From NCBI GenBank assembly GCA_964384825.1, contig CAYLMM010000001.1:106092-170091 (forward strand): DNA of 64,000 nucleotides, given 5' to 3'. Below the pieces are notes generated by a model, which did not search any database, was not told where the DNA came from, and worked only from the letters and a program-made list of their open reading frames with translations. A program made the position numbers and the translations under genes. The stretch comes from CAYLMM01 sp964384825 (lineage in GTDB: Bacteria; Krumholzibacteriota; Krumholzibacteriia; LZORAL124-64-63). The stretch's first letter is position 1. Each line of letters begins with the position of its first letter. Below, one piece after another: positions 26,817 to 35,385 of the stretch.

Positions 26817-28368
26817 CCTCGTAGAGCGCGTAGGTCCACGGCTGCGGTTCGCGCAGGCCGATCCCTGCGACGACGCAGCTGTCGATCAGGTCGAAGCGGA
26901 CGCCGTGCCAACGGCGGCCGTCCCATCGCGGAGCGCCGGCCGTGCGGTCGTAGACGTAGTCGGGCCGCGCCGCTTCCAGCCAGACCCCATCGGCGACCAT
27001 CCTCTCGAAACCCATCTCCCGGCCCAGCTCGAGGATCTCGGGGCTCACCAGGCCCGCCAGATCGAGGATCCGCCTTTCCGAAGCCCAGCCCAGCGCGCCG
27101 ATGTCCAGGGCCGCCACGACCGTCCCGGCCGGGGTGTTGGCCCTCAGCCAGTTCCCGGTGCCGATGAAGCATTCCTGCACGCCGCGGGAGAAATCGCGGG
27201 CGTGGTCGCGCACCGGCCCCGCGGTGAACCAGAGATTCCAGCCGATTGTCGCCGCCACGGCGGCCGCGAGGACCAGATCGGCCGCCCGCAGACGCCTGCC
27301 GCCCGCCGTGGCCAGCCTTTCGCGCATCATGACGGCGAGCCGGGCGGCGGCCAGCAGCAGGGCCGGCAGCAGGGGCGAGACGTAGCGCGAGATCACCCAG
27401 ACCTGCTTGACCGCGTAGCCTCCGGCCAGCAGCAGCGCCCACGTCACGGGAATCCCGATCAGCGCCACGTGCCCGACGTCGTCGGCGAAGCGGCGTCCGG
27501 CCGGAGCGGAAGCGCCGCGGCCGCGCACGGTCAGGGCCAGCACCGCGACAACCAGCAAGGCAACCCAGAGCATCCCCTGGACCGTGCCCAACTGCCCGGC
27601 GATCCGGACCAGCGAAGCCAGCAGGGCCCCGGGCGCGATCGTCGGCGCGAAACTCTTGGCGGCGGCCGTTTCGGGGGTCAAACGTCCGAAGGCGTGCGAG
27701 GCGTAGGCCAGCCAGGGTCCCAGCACGAGCGCCAGGCCGGCGGCCATCGCGACCGCGGCCGCGACGGTGCCGTGGGCGAAGCGGCGGCGATGGGCCCACA
27801 GCAGCCACGGCGCGGCGGCGACGGCCAGCAGCAGGAATTCCGGACGGGTCAGGGTCGCCAGGCCCGCCGCGGCGCCCCAGGCCAGCCAGGGCCGCGCCCC
27901 CTCCGAGGGCTCGTGCCAGGCGACGGCCGGCCGCAGCAGGGCCAGCAGCAGGGCGCCCGCCAGGGGAGTTTCCATGCCCGACATCCCCCAGCGCAGGAAC
28001 CAGGCGTCGGCGGCGATCAGCAGCAGCAGGGTGGTCGGCCAGCCGGCGGGCAGGCGCATCCGCTCGATCAGACGCCAGGCGATCAGCAGGGTCAGCGCCG
28101 CGGAGAACAGCCCCAGGCCCCGGATCGCCGCCAGCGGCGCGAGCCCCGCCTTCAGCAGGGCGACCAGGCCCATGATCCACAGGGGGGACGAGGCGCCGTA
28201 GGTCGCTTCGCCGGGGTTGAAGGAGAACTCGCCCAGCTCCAGCACGTGCCGCGCGTAGCGCAGATGGATGTAGGTGTCGTCGGTGACGTAGCCGCGCAGC
28301 AGGATCGCGCCGAGGACCAGCACCAGCAGGGCCGGCAGCAGGCGCAGGGAACGGAACGAGGAGGGCAT
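26773..28368 (-). CDS. Multipass membrane glycosyltransferase-like protein (GT-C type)
   Basis: The 531-residue product has about ten membrane helices and a hydrophilic C-terminal domain. After helix 1 comes TDDTYIHLRYARHVLELGEF followed by NPGEATYGASSPLW, a first-loop pattern typical of GT-C transferases such as AftB-like enzymes, with Asp residues that would bind the lipid-linked sugar donor. It probably adds a sugar on the outer face of the inner membrane, but donor and acceptor are unknown. AAGGA precedes the ATG at 28368; an in-frame start at 28419 lacks this. It is convergent with and overlaps the SpoIIE phosphatase gene. Confidence 0.75.
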   Translation of the reverse strand: MPSSFRSLRLLPALLVLVLGAILLRGYVTDDTYIHLRYARHVLELGEFSFNPGEATYGASSPLWIMGLVALLKAGLAPLAAIRGLGLFSAALTLLIAWRLIERMRLPAGWPTTLLLLIAADAWFLRWGMSGMETPLAGALLLALLRPAVAWHEPSEGARPWLAWGAAAGLATLTRPEFLLLAVAAAPWLLWAHRRRFAHGTVAAAVAMAAGLALVLGPWLAYASHAFGRLTPETAAAKSFAPTIAPGALLASLVRIAGQLGTVQGMLWVALLVVAVLALTVRGRGASAPAGRRFADDVGHVALIGIPVTWALLLAGGYAVKQVWVISRYVSPLLPALLLAAARLAVMMRERLATAGGRRLRAADLVLAAAVAATIGWNLWFTAGPVRDHARDFSRGVQECFIGTGNWLRANTPAGTVVAALDIGALGWASERRILDLAGLVSPEILELGREMGFERMVADGVWLEAARPDYVYDRTAGAPRWDGRRWHGVRFDLIDSCVVAGIGLREPQPWTYALYEVTPDPGDPAPADGD

Positions 28369-28481
28369 GGCGTCCTTCCGGTCGGCTCGCGCGGCAACGG
28401 CGCCGGCGCGGCCCCGCATCCCTGCGGGACGGAATCGAGTCTAACGCCCGGCCGCGGCCGCGGCACGGGGAAAATCGCGCT

Positions 28482-29639
28482 TCAGCGCAGGAACATCGGC
28501 AGATCCAGCACGTTCTCGATGCGCGACCGGTATTCGTCGACGTCGTAGAAGCGGCCGACCTCGACCCGCTTGACGCCGCCGACGACCGAGTTCAGGCCGA
28601 CGGTCGCGTACTTTCCCTCGCGCAGCGCCACCATCAGGCCCGAGGCGCCGTCCAGCAGCATGTCCATCGCCAGGTTGCCGAAGTTCATCGCCACCATGCG
28701 GTCCAGGGCGTCGGGCGCGCCGCAGCGCATCATGTAGCCCAGGGCCTGGTAGGTGACGTGCTCGCCGGTCATCTCCTTGAGCATCTCGGCCATCCGCTGC
28801 CCGACCCCGCCGAGCTTCTTGTGGCCGTAGGCGTCCTCCTCGCCCGACTCGAACACGTCGCCGCCGGCGAAGGTCGCCCCCTCGCTGACGGTGCAGATGG
28901 CGTAGTTGCTGGGATTGCGGTGCTTGTCCAGCACCAGCAGATCGGCCAGCCGCTGCATGTCGAAGGGCACCTCGGAGATCAGCGAGCGATCGACGCTGGC
29001 CAGGTAGCTGGCGATCAGCGCGGTCTCGCCGCTGTTGCGGCCGAAAAGCTCGATCACGCCGATGCGCTCGTGGCTGCCGACCGGCGTGCGCAGCTGCGTG
29101 ATCGCCTCGACCGAACGGGTGACCGCCGTGCTGAAGCCGATGCAGTAGTCGGTGCCGTAGACGTCGTTGTCCATGGTCTTGGGGATGGCGATCAGCGGGA
29201 AGCCGGTCTTGTTCAGATGCGCGGCGTAGCTCAGGGTGTCGTCGCCGCCGATCGGGATCAGCGCCTCGACCTCCAGATCCTGCAGGCTGGCCAGGACGCG
29301 GTCGGTCATGTCGACCGGATACTCCATACCCTCGCGCTTGAGCGCCGGCGGCATGTCGCTTTCGCGCACCTTGGCCGGATTGACCCGCGCGGTGTGCAGG
29401 AAGGTGCCGCCGGAGCGGTCGATCGTGCGCACGTCCGGCCAGGTCAACGGCCAGATGCGCAGGCTGTTCATGTCGTCGTCGCCGGGCTCGTAGGTCAGCA
29501 GCCCCTCCCAGCCGCGGCGTACGCCGATCACGTCGTAGCCGTTCTCCAGGGCCCGGCCGACCACCTGCTTGATGCACGAGTTCAGGCCCGGGACGTCGCC
29601 GCCGCCGGTCAGGATCGCGATCTTCTTCCTGCGCGCCAT
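28482..29639 (-). CDS. Phosphofructokinase, probably pyrophosphate-dependent
   Basis: The 385-residue product interconverts fructose 6-phosphate and fructose 1,6-bisphosphate in glycolysis. The N-terminal loop is LTGGGDVPGLN (10-20), the phosphoryl-donor loop is GGDD (131-134) and the catalytic loop is PKTMDND (153-159). In ATP enzymes these read GGDG and PGTIDND; Asp and Lys at the two variable sites are the established marks of PPi use, so a reversible PPi-dependent enzyme is likely. GGGGGAGG precedes the ATG. It follows the deaminase gene by 43 bases, in which a GC-rich hairpin sits. Confidence 0.92.
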   Translation of the reverse strand: MARRKKIAILTGGGDVPGLNSCIKQVVGRALENGYDVIGVRRGWEGLLTYEPGDDDMNSLRIWPLTWPDVRTIDRSGGTFLHTARVNPAKVRESDMPPALKREGMEYPVDMTDRVLASLQDLEVEALIPIGGDDTLSYAAHLNKTGFPLIAIPKTMDNDVYGTDYCIGFSTAVTRSVEAITQLRTPVGSHERIGVIELFGRNSGETALIASYLASVDRSLISEVPFDMQRLADLLVLDKHRNPSNYAICTVSEGATFAGGDVFESGEEDAYGHKKLGGVGQRMAEMLKEMTGEHVTYQALGYMMRCGAPDALDRMVAMNFGNLAMDMLLDGASGLMVALREGKYATVGLNSVVGGVKRVEVGRFYDVDEYRSRIENVLDLPMFLR

Positions 29640-29651
29640 CGTTCCTCCCCC

Positions 29652-29676
29652 GGCCGGCCTTCCGGAAAGGCCGGCC
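29652..29676 (-). repeat. Perfect inverted repeat between deaminase and phosphofructokinase genes
   Basis: GGCCGGCCTT and AAGGCCGGCC form a perfect ten-base stem with a five-base loop. No T run follows on either strand, so it is not a standard terminator. As an mRNA hairpin it could protect or separate the two transcripts. Confidence 0.6.
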
Positions 29677-29682
29677 CGATCT

Positions 29683-30696
29683 TCATCCCCGCCTGTCGCC
29701 GACGAATGTCGCGGCCGCGGCGGTGGCGGCCAGTTCGCGGATCTCGGTCTCGCCGAAACCGAAAAGATCCATCGCCAGTTCGTATTCGCGGCTCAGGGTC
29801 GTGGCCGAAACCGTCGGGTTGTCCGTGCAGATGGCGCAGCGGACGCCCGCGTCGAGCAGGCGCGGCAGCGGATGGTCCTTCAGGTCGGCCACCGCCCCGG
29901 TCTGCAGGTTCGACGAGAGGCAGATCTCCAGCACGGTGCCGTCGCGCGCCAGCCGCTTCATCAGTTCGGGATCGCGGCCCGCGGCCACGCCGTGCCCGAT
30001 CCTCTCGGCGCCCAGGCTCTCGATGGCGTCCCACACCCGCTCGGGCCCGCAGCTCTCGCCGGCGTGGACGGTGGTGTGCAGGCCCATCTTCTTAGCCAGC
30101 CCGTAGGCCTCGGTGAAGAGCACCGGCGGAAAGGGCGCCTCGTTGCCTGCAATGTCGAAGCCCACCACGCCGACGCCCGAATGGAACTCTTCCTTCTCGC
30201 CCAGGATCTCGCGCAACAGGATCCGGGCCATGTTCCCGCCGTGGCCGCGCATGGCGATCACGATGATGCCGGCGCGGAAATCCTCGTGCTCGCGGGCGAA
30301 CTTCACCAGGCCCTTGCGCGTGGCGTGCAGCACCTGGCGGCTGGTCAGTCCCGCCCGGCGGTGGATCAGCGGGTTGATCCGCACCTCCAGCGTCCGCACC
30401 CCGTCGGCGTAGGCGTCGGCGGCGATCTCGCTGGCGATGGTCTTGATGTTGTCGTAGAACTGCGTGTACTGCAGGGGCACGTCGAACTTGCCCAGGTAGT
30501 CCATCAGGGTGCGGTCCTGCGCGTCGTCCCACTGCAGATAGTGGCGGAAGGCCTCGTAATCCAATCCGGGCACGGCCGAATAATACTTCTCCGACAGCTC
30601 CCAAAGGGTTGCCGGGCGGATGGAACCGTCGAAATGGCGGTGGAGATCGGTCAGAGGCAGGGTGCGCAGGAACGCGCGGCGGTCTTCCGGGGTCAT
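29683..30696 (-). CDS. add: Adenosine deaminase family protein
   Basis: The 337-residue product is a zinc-dependent TIM-barrel deaminase that converts adenosine (or a close analogue) to inosine in purine salvage. Metal and catalytic residues are visible: HRHFDG with H19 and H21, TVHAGES with His and Glu, ERIGHG, and TDNPTVS. The last motif has TDN where classical enzymes have TDD, so the substrate could differ; aminofutalosine or another 6-aminopurine nucleoside is possible. GGGAGA precedes the ATG at 30696; a longer frame to 30822 crosses its promoter. A promoter lies 54 bases upstream. Confidence 0.85.
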   Translation of the reverse strand: MTPEDRRAFLRTLPLTDLHRHFDGSIRPATLWELSEKYYSAVPGLDYEAFRHYLQWDDAQDRTLMDYLGKFDVPLQYTQFYDNIKTIASEIAADAYADGVRTLEVRINPLIHRRAGLTSRQVLHATRKGLVKFAREHEDFRAGIIVIAMRGHGGNMARILLREILGEKEEFHSGVGVVGFDIAGNEAPFPPVLFTEAYGLAKKMGLHTTVHAGESCGPERVWDAIESLGAERIGHGVAAGRDPELMKRLARDGTVLEICLSSNLQTGAVADLKDHPLPRLLDAGVRCAICTDNPTVSATTLSREYELAMDLFGFGETEIRELAATAAAATFVGDRRG

Positions 30697-30749
30697 GGAT
30701 TCTCCCTCATGGAGCAAGATTCGGCGTCGCCGGGTCATCTTGCGCGAAT

Positions 30750-30778
30750 AGGATAGGGCCGATGGGACCCGCTGTCCA
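30750..30778 (-). promoter_or_regulatory. Sigma-70 promoter of the deaminase gene
   Basis: The minus strand has TGGACA, a 17-base spacer and TATCCT, 54 bases before the start at 30696 and just after the terminator of the preceding unit. Confidence 0.5.
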
Positions 30779-30801
30779 CCGTCCGCGGCGCGAATTCCCA
30801 C

Positions 30802-30834
30802 AAAAATGGGGCCCCGGCGCATTGCCGGGGCCCC
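30802..30834 (-). terminator. Strong rho-independent terminator after the LVIVD gene
   Basis: On the minus strand GGGGCCCCGGC pairs with GCCGGGGCCCC over a five-base loop, followed by ATTTTTG. The 11-base perfect stem lies 32 bases after the stop at 30866. Confidence 0.9.
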
Positions 30835-30865
30835 GAACGGGCGGGATTTCCCCCCTCGTTCTTCA

Positions 30866-33433
30866 TCACTTCATCAAGGCCATCTTCCTCGACTGCGTCG
30901 CGCCCTCGGTCGTCAGCCGCGCGAAGTACACGCCCGAGGCCAGCGGCCGGCCTCCATCGCCGCATCCGTTCCACTCGATCTCGGTGCGGCCGGCGCAGCA
31001 GCGGCCCGACAGCAGGGTCCGCACCTTGCGGCCCGACACGTCGTAGACCGCCAGCTCGGCCTGCTGCTCGCGGTCGAGGGTGAAGCTCAGCTTGGTCGAA
31101 GGGTTGAAGGGGTTGGGCACGGGGGCTTCAAGGGCCACCTGCAGGGACGGCAGCTCGAGCGAGCGCTCGCCCAGCAACTCCCAGCCCTCAGCGCCGGTGC
31201 GGTACAAGGCGTAGGTCACCGTTTCGCCCGCGGCCGCGGCCGGATCGGTCGCGGTGAACGAGCCGTCCGGCGCCAGGGCGAAAGGCACCGCGCGGTCGGG
31301 CGCGCCGGGGACGCGGGCGACCAGACGGAAGTCGGCGGCCACGGCGTCGGCGGCCACGCGCCAGGTCAGGTGCGCGCCGTCGGGGGCGACGGCTGCGGTG
31401 AACTGCGAGAGGTAGAGCGGGACGGCGTCGATGTCGAGGATGTCGCGCTCGGACGCCCAGATTTCCGTCAAGTTATCGTACGAACCCATCAGCCACAGAT
31501 CGTCATCCACGCAGTGGACGGCGGTGGCGTAGTACCTGTTGTCGATCCCCTTCAAGACAGGAGACTCGTGATTCCGGATGTCGATGACGTTGACGCCCCA
31601 GTCGTCCACCACGTACGCGGCCCCCTCGCCCACGTCCAGATGGCGGGCGCCGGGAATTTTCACGCGGATCGCCGCGCCCGGCTGCGACGGATCAGCGAGG
31701 TCGACGGCGAAGAAGAAGTCGCCGTCCAGACCGCAGACCAGGCTCTCGGCGGAACGGATGATCGAGCCGCCAACCTGCGGGTTATGCCCGAGTTCCGCCG
31801 GGTGCAAGGGGTCGGAGACGTCGAAGACGTGCAATCCGTCGTCCATCAGGGCCGACAGGATGTCGCCGTGAACGTCCATGTGGCCGGCGGTGGGCATCGC
31901 GACCGTAGCGACCTGCTCCGGCGCCGCGGGGTCGGAGAGATCCCAGATCAGACAGCCGGCATCGTTCCTGGTCGAAATCAGCAGGTGATCGCCGCATCCG
32001 GCCATGGCGCTCGGCACGACATATCCGCCGGTCAGATCGGAGTACAGATATATACTCGTGGCTGGAATCGACGTCGTCGATTTGGATGTCGGGTCCACGA
32101 CGCCGAATCTATCGCTTCCGTCGATGTAGAATATCCGGTCGCCCCGGGTGCAGACGGATTTCCAGGACCAGATGCAATCCACATACACGCCCCCGCCGAT
32201 CTTGCCGGCATCCAGGGAGTTCGCGTCGACGTCCTTGAGGTAGGTTCTGCTGCTGAATTGATCATACCAGGAGTGTTTGAGGTAATAGACGTGATCCCCG
32301 ATCCGCGCATAGAAGGGGCAGACCTTGTCGTCCGGACAGACGGCATTGACGCCCAACCGGGCGAGGTCGCCGATCCGGCTCGTATGCAGGATCGTGTCCG
32401 GGCAGTTCACGACCGTCGATCCCGCGAGATCGACATCGCCGGAATACCACCACATGTTTCCGTACCTGACCGCCTGATCGCCGTCGAGACCGATCGCGAT
32501 CGGCGTGGTTCCGTTGAAGTGCACGTAGATCCAGTCGCCCATACCCCGGGCCCCGCCGAACACGACATCCGCGGACCGGAGGAACAGGCCGTCGCCCGAC
32601 GGGACCGGATTCGCGGGATCGGCGATATCGTAGACATCCACCGCGAAGTTACCCGTCCCGGTGTACCAATTCGTCACATAGGCTTTGAATACCCAGACCT
32701 TGTCCCGCCAGTACATGCCGCGAAGCATCCTCGCCCCGCTATCGAGCTGGAACAGGTTCGGCGCCCAGAGAACCGACGGCGAAGAGGGATCGCCGACATC
32801 GAAGACGATCAGGTTCGGCTTCGGCTCGACACGATCGTCCATCCAGGCCATGAGCCTGCCGCCCCGGCGCGACAGATCGCTGAAACCCGCCTCTGCCGGA
32901 TCCAACTCGAATTCGTACACGGCGGCCAGCGACGGCGACGCGGGATCGCTCGCGTCCAGACGGAACAGGAACTGGCCGGCTTCGACCCGGGACAACGCGA
33001 AGAAATTTCCGGCGGCCGATCCCAGTTTCACCGAGGATTCCAGAGGCACCGACCCGAGCACCGCCGGATCCTCATCCCCGACCGCCCCGATCAGGATCAA
33101 TCCCTGGAGGGCATCGGCGACGACCAGCAGATCGCCGTCGCCGAGGATGTCGTAGATGTTCTTGTAATTCCAGATCGTCGAGGCCCGCCGCGGCGACTCC
33201 GGATCGGCAAGATCCCAGATCTGCATATAGGTCGTCGCGCCGCCGTCGCAGGTCTGCACCACGGCCGCGTAGCGATCGCCGAACGCCTCGGTCTGCAGGC
33301 TGTGCCCCGACAATTGGGCTTCCCCCAGCGGGCAGTTGTCGAGGTTGAAATCGTAGTAGGACAGGGCCGCGGCCGGCGCGCAGACCAGCAGCAGCAGACA
33401 GACATTCAGTACGAGCCGGCAGCGATCGATCAT
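30866..33433 (-). CDS. Secreted LVIVD-repeat protein with C-terminal sorting domain
   Basis: The 855-residue product has a signal peptide (MIDRCRLVLNVCLLLLVCAP then AAA), then a beta-propeller built of LVIVD-like repeats (for example IWDLADPESPRRAST, VFDVGDPSSPSVL, IWDLSDPAAPEQVAT, VFDVSDPLHPAELG), a fibronectin-like segment, and a last 85 residues with PNPFNPSTKLSFTL, VYDVSGRKVRTLL and LASGVYFARL. That C-terminal domain is of the FlgD/T9SS sorting type, so the protein is probably exported to the cell surface or beyond. GGGAGG precedes the ATG at 33433; a longer in-frame start at 33526 falls inside the promoter. Ligand and function are unknown. Confidence 0.85.
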   Translation of the reverse strand: MIDRCRLVLNVCLLLLVCAPAAALSYYDFNLDNCPLGEAQLSGHSLQTEAFGDRYAAVVQTCDGGATTYMQIWDLADPESPRRASTIWNYKNIYDILGDGDLLVVADALQGLILIGAVGDEDPAVLGSVPLESSVKLGSAAGNFFALSRVEAGQFLFRLDASDPASPSLAAVYEFELDPAEAGFSDLSRRGGRLMAWMDDRVEPKPNLIVFDVGDPSSPSVLWAPNLFQLDSGARMLRGMYWRDKVWVFKAYVTNWYTGTGNFAVDVYDIADPANPVPSGDGLFLRSADVVFGGARGMGDWIYVHFNGTTPIAIGLDGDQAVRYGNMWWYSGDVDLAGSTVVNCPDTILHTSRIGDLARLGVNAVCPDDKVCPFYARIGDHVYYLKHSWYDQFSSRTYLKDVDANSLDAGKIGGGVYVDCIWSWKSVCTRGDRIFYIDGSDRFGVVDPTSKSTTSIPATSIYLYSDLTGGYVVPSAMAGCGDHLLISTRNDAGCLIWDLSDPAAPEQVATVAMPTAGHMDVHGDILSALMDDGLHVFDVSDPLHPAELGHNPQVGGSIIRSAESLVCGLDGDFFFAVDLADPSQPGAAIRVKIPGARHLDVGEGAAYVVDDWGVNVIDIRNHESPVLKGIDNRYYATAVHCVDDDLWLMGSYDNLTEIWASERDILDIDAVPLYLSQFTAAVAPDGAHLTWRVAADAVAADFRLVARVPGAPDRAVPFALAPDGSFTATDPAAAAGETVTYALYRTGAEGWELLGERSLELPSLQVALEAPVPNPFNPSTKLSFTLDREQQAELAVYDVSGRKVRTLLSGRCCAGRTEIEWNGCGDGGRPLASGVYFARLTTEGATQSRKMALMK

Positions 33434-33497
33434 GGCGGACCTCCCTGAGCAGGCACCGAATAGGGAGTCGGCATATGACCTTGCGGATATTGCAAAC

Positions 33498-33526
33498 AGA
33501 ATATCATATTCACGCCCGCGCTTCAA
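33498..33526 (-). promoter_or_regulatory. Sigma-70 promoter of the LVIVD gene
   Basis: The minus strand carries TTGAAG, a 17-base spacer and TATTCT about 65 bases before the start at 33433, in an unusually AT-rich patch of the divergent region. No clear promoter was seen for the plus-strand gene that follows. Confidence 0.6.
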
Positions 33527-33581
33527 CTAGCCGTCGACAGCCGCGACCTTCGCCAGTACCCTTGATCCCTGCTGAAGTACC

Positions 33582-34634
33582 ATGGCCGCCCAAAAGAAAG
33601 AGCACCCCATGTTCGACAAGAACGTCCTGAAACTCGCCGGCCCCGACGCCGACGCCGCGGTCGAACGCATCACGACCCGCCTGCGCGAACTGGTGGGCCG
33701 CACCATGCTGCGCCGCGGCGCGGTGGTGGGCATGAGCGGCGGGATCGACAGCAGCGTGACCGCGGCGCTGGCCGTGCGCGCGCTGGGCCCGAAGAAGGTC
33801 TTCGGCCTGCTGATGCCCGAGCGCGATTCGGGATCCGAAAGCGTGCGCCTGGCGACCCTGCTGGCCGAACATCTGGGCATCGAATACGTGGTCGAGGACA
33901 TCGCGCCCACGCTCGAGGCCATCGGCTGCTACCGCCGCCGCGACGCGGCCTTCGCCTCGGTCTTCCCCGATTACGGCGAGGGATGGCGCAGCAAGATCGT
34001 CCTGCCCGGCCTGCTCGAGGGCGAGAGGATGAACGTCTTCCGGCTGGTGGCCGAGAATCCGCAGGGCGAGCGCTTCGAGAAGAGGATGCCGGTGGCCGCC
34101 TATCTCGAGGTCGTGGCCGCCACCAACTTCAAGCAGCGCATCCGCAAGACCCTGGAATACTTCCACGCCGACCGGCTGAACTACGCGGTGCTCGGCACGC
34201 CCAACCGGCTGGAATACGACCAGGGCTTCTTCGTGAAGAACGGCGACGGCGCGGCCGACATCAAACCCATCGCCCACCTCTACAAGTCGCAGGTCTACGA
34301 CCTGGCCCGGCACCTAGGGCTGCCCGGCGACATCTGCTCGACCACGCCGACCACCGACACCTACAGCCTGCCCCAGGGCCAGGACGAATTCTACTTCGCC
34401 CTGCCCTACCGGCTGATGGACCCGATCCTCTGGGCCCTGAACCACGAAATACCGGCGGCTGTCTGCGCCGCGGAACTGGGGCTGGAAACCGACCAGGTCA
34501 AAAGGGTTTACAAGGACATCGCCCGCAAGAGGGCCACGACCCTGCCGCTGCATCTGCCCCCGCTGCTCATCGAAAACGTGCATGAGATCCAAAAACATGG
34601 TATTTTACCGGATGATCGAAGTGAAAGCCGGTAG
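33582..34634 (+). CDS. nadE: NAD synthetase-like (NadE family) ATP pyrophosphatase
   Basis: NadE makes NAD from nicotinic acid adenine dinucleotide, ATP and ammonia. The 350-residue product has the ATP pyrophosphatase loop GMSGGIDSS (50-58), NRLEYDQGFFVKNGDGAADI and LYKSQVYDLARHLGLP, all family landmarks. No glutaminase domain is present, so free ammonia would be the donor. It is some 70 residues longer than ammonia-dependent NadE, with an extra segment near residues 125-185 (FPDYGEGWRSKIVLPGLLEG onward). It could be a related amidating enzyme. Ribosome sites are weak for both ATG 33582 and ATG 33609. Confidence 0.78.
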   Translation: MAAQKKEHPMFDKNVLKLAGPDADAAVERITTRLRELVGRTMLRRGAVVGMSGGIDSSVTAALAVRALGPKKVFGLLMPERDSGSESVRLATLLAEHLGIEYVVEDIAPTLEAIGCYRRRDAAFASVFPDYGEGWRSKIVLPGLLEGERMNVFRLVAENPQGERFEKRMPVAAYLEVVAATNFKQRIRKTLEYFHADRLNYAVLGTPNRLEYDQGFFVKNGDGAADIKPIAHLYKSQVYDLARHLGLPGDICSTTPTTDTYSLPQGQDEFYFALPYRLMDPILWALNHEIPAAVCAAELGLETDQVKRVYKDIARKRATTLPLHLPPLLIENVHEIQKHGILPDDRSESR

Positions 34635-34670
34635 GTTAACGCTTGTTCCTTTGTTAACAGCGTTTATTTT
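34635..34670 (+). promoter_or_regulatory. Putative rrf2 promoter flanked by twin GTTAAC palindromes
   Basis: GTTAAC occurs at 34635-34640 and again at 34653-34658, 18 bases apart. TTGTTC at 34643 and TATTTT at 34665 are spaced by 16 bases, so the second palindrome would lie between -35 and -10. This arrangement suits self-repression by the Rrf2 regulator just downstream. The site is inferred from spacing only. Confidence 0.4.
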
Positions 34671-34727
34671 TGAAGTCAGATGATTGCATGCTGCGGGGTT
34701 TTTTAGAGAAACGTGGAGTGCCAGATA

Positions 34728-35183
34728 ATGAAGATCACGACCAAGGTCCGTTACGGGCTACGCGCTCTGCTCGAGATCGCCGTGACCTCCAAAGGCGAAC
34801 CTGTTCCCCTGAGCACCATCGCCCAGTCCCAGGACATCAGCCGCAAGTATCTCGAACAGCTGGTGACCTCGATGCGCAAGTGCGACTTCGTCGCCAGCCG
34901 CAAGGGAGTCCGGGGCGGTTATTATCTCGCGCGCAAGCCCGAGGAGATCTCGCTCTGGGATGTCTTCTGCTGCCTCGAGGGCCACACGCCGCTGGTCGAA
35001 TGCATCCATTATCCGGATACCTGTCCCCGTTCCGACAACTGCACCACCCGGGACATCTGGACGCTGCTGGACACCAAGCTGCGCAATTTCTGGGAAGGAT
35101 TCACCCTTCAGGACCTGGTGAATCACTTCAACGAGATCGAGGAAGCCAAGCGCGAGGCCCGCACCGCTTCGCCTTCGGCCTGA
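34728..35183 (+). CDS. Rrf2 family transcriptional regulator, probably Fe-S sensing
   Basis: The 151-residue product is an Rrf2 winged-helix regulator. The DNA-binding domain spans about residues 1-70 (ITTKVRYGLRALLEIA, ISRKYLEQLVTSMRKC, KGVRGGYYLARKP). Three Cys follow at C92, C99 and C105 (ECIHYPDTCPRSDNC), close to IscR spacing (92, 98, 104), so it probably binds an Fe-S cluster. Targets could include the nifU-nifS genes, which lie 14 kb away; that is inference. GGAG lies nine bases before the ATG at 34728; a GTG at 34713 would include the ribosome site itself. A terminator follows. Confidence 0.9.
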   Translation: MKITTKVRYGLRALLEIAVTSKGEPVPLSTIAQSQDISRKYLEQLVTSMRKCDFVASRKGVRGGYYLARKPEEISLWDVFCCLEGHTPLVECIHYPDTCPRSDNCTTRDIWTLLDTKLRNFWEGFTLQDLVNHFNEIEEAKREARTASPSA

Positions 35184-35199
35184 CGATCCGATAGTTTCC

Positions 35200-35234
35200 A
35201 ACGCCGTCCCTTCCGGGAGACGGCGTTCTTTTTT
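35200..35234 (+). terminator. Rho-independent terminator after the Rrf2 gene
   Basis: AACGCCGTC pairs with GACGGCGTT over a loop of about ten bases, followed by CTTTTTT. It lies 17 bases after the stop. Confidence 0.88.
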
Positions 35235-35292
35235 CGCCTGATTACCCTGGTTGACCAGTAGGACATCGCTGCCCGGAACCCTCCCCAATTAT

Positions 35293-35321
35293 TTGACATC
35301 TGTTTTCCAGCATCCCAACAT
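35293..35321 (+). promoter_or_regulatory. Candidate promoter of pta-ackA
   Basis: A perfect TTGACA lies at 35293-35298. The best -10 at 17 bases, CAACAT, is poor. The region between the Rrf2 terminator and pta (35235-35385) shows nothing better. Confidence 0.35.
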
Positions 35322-35385
35322 TGCCCCATACCGCCGCCAACACGTTCCCGCACGACAGAACCGCAGCGAGAGAGAAGGTCTTCCC

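Noticed and set aside
33510..34313. A 267-codon minus-strand frame opposite the NAD synthetase-like gene
   Set aside because: Its sequence has no family motif, while the plus strand has a clear ATP pyrophosphatase loop in frame.
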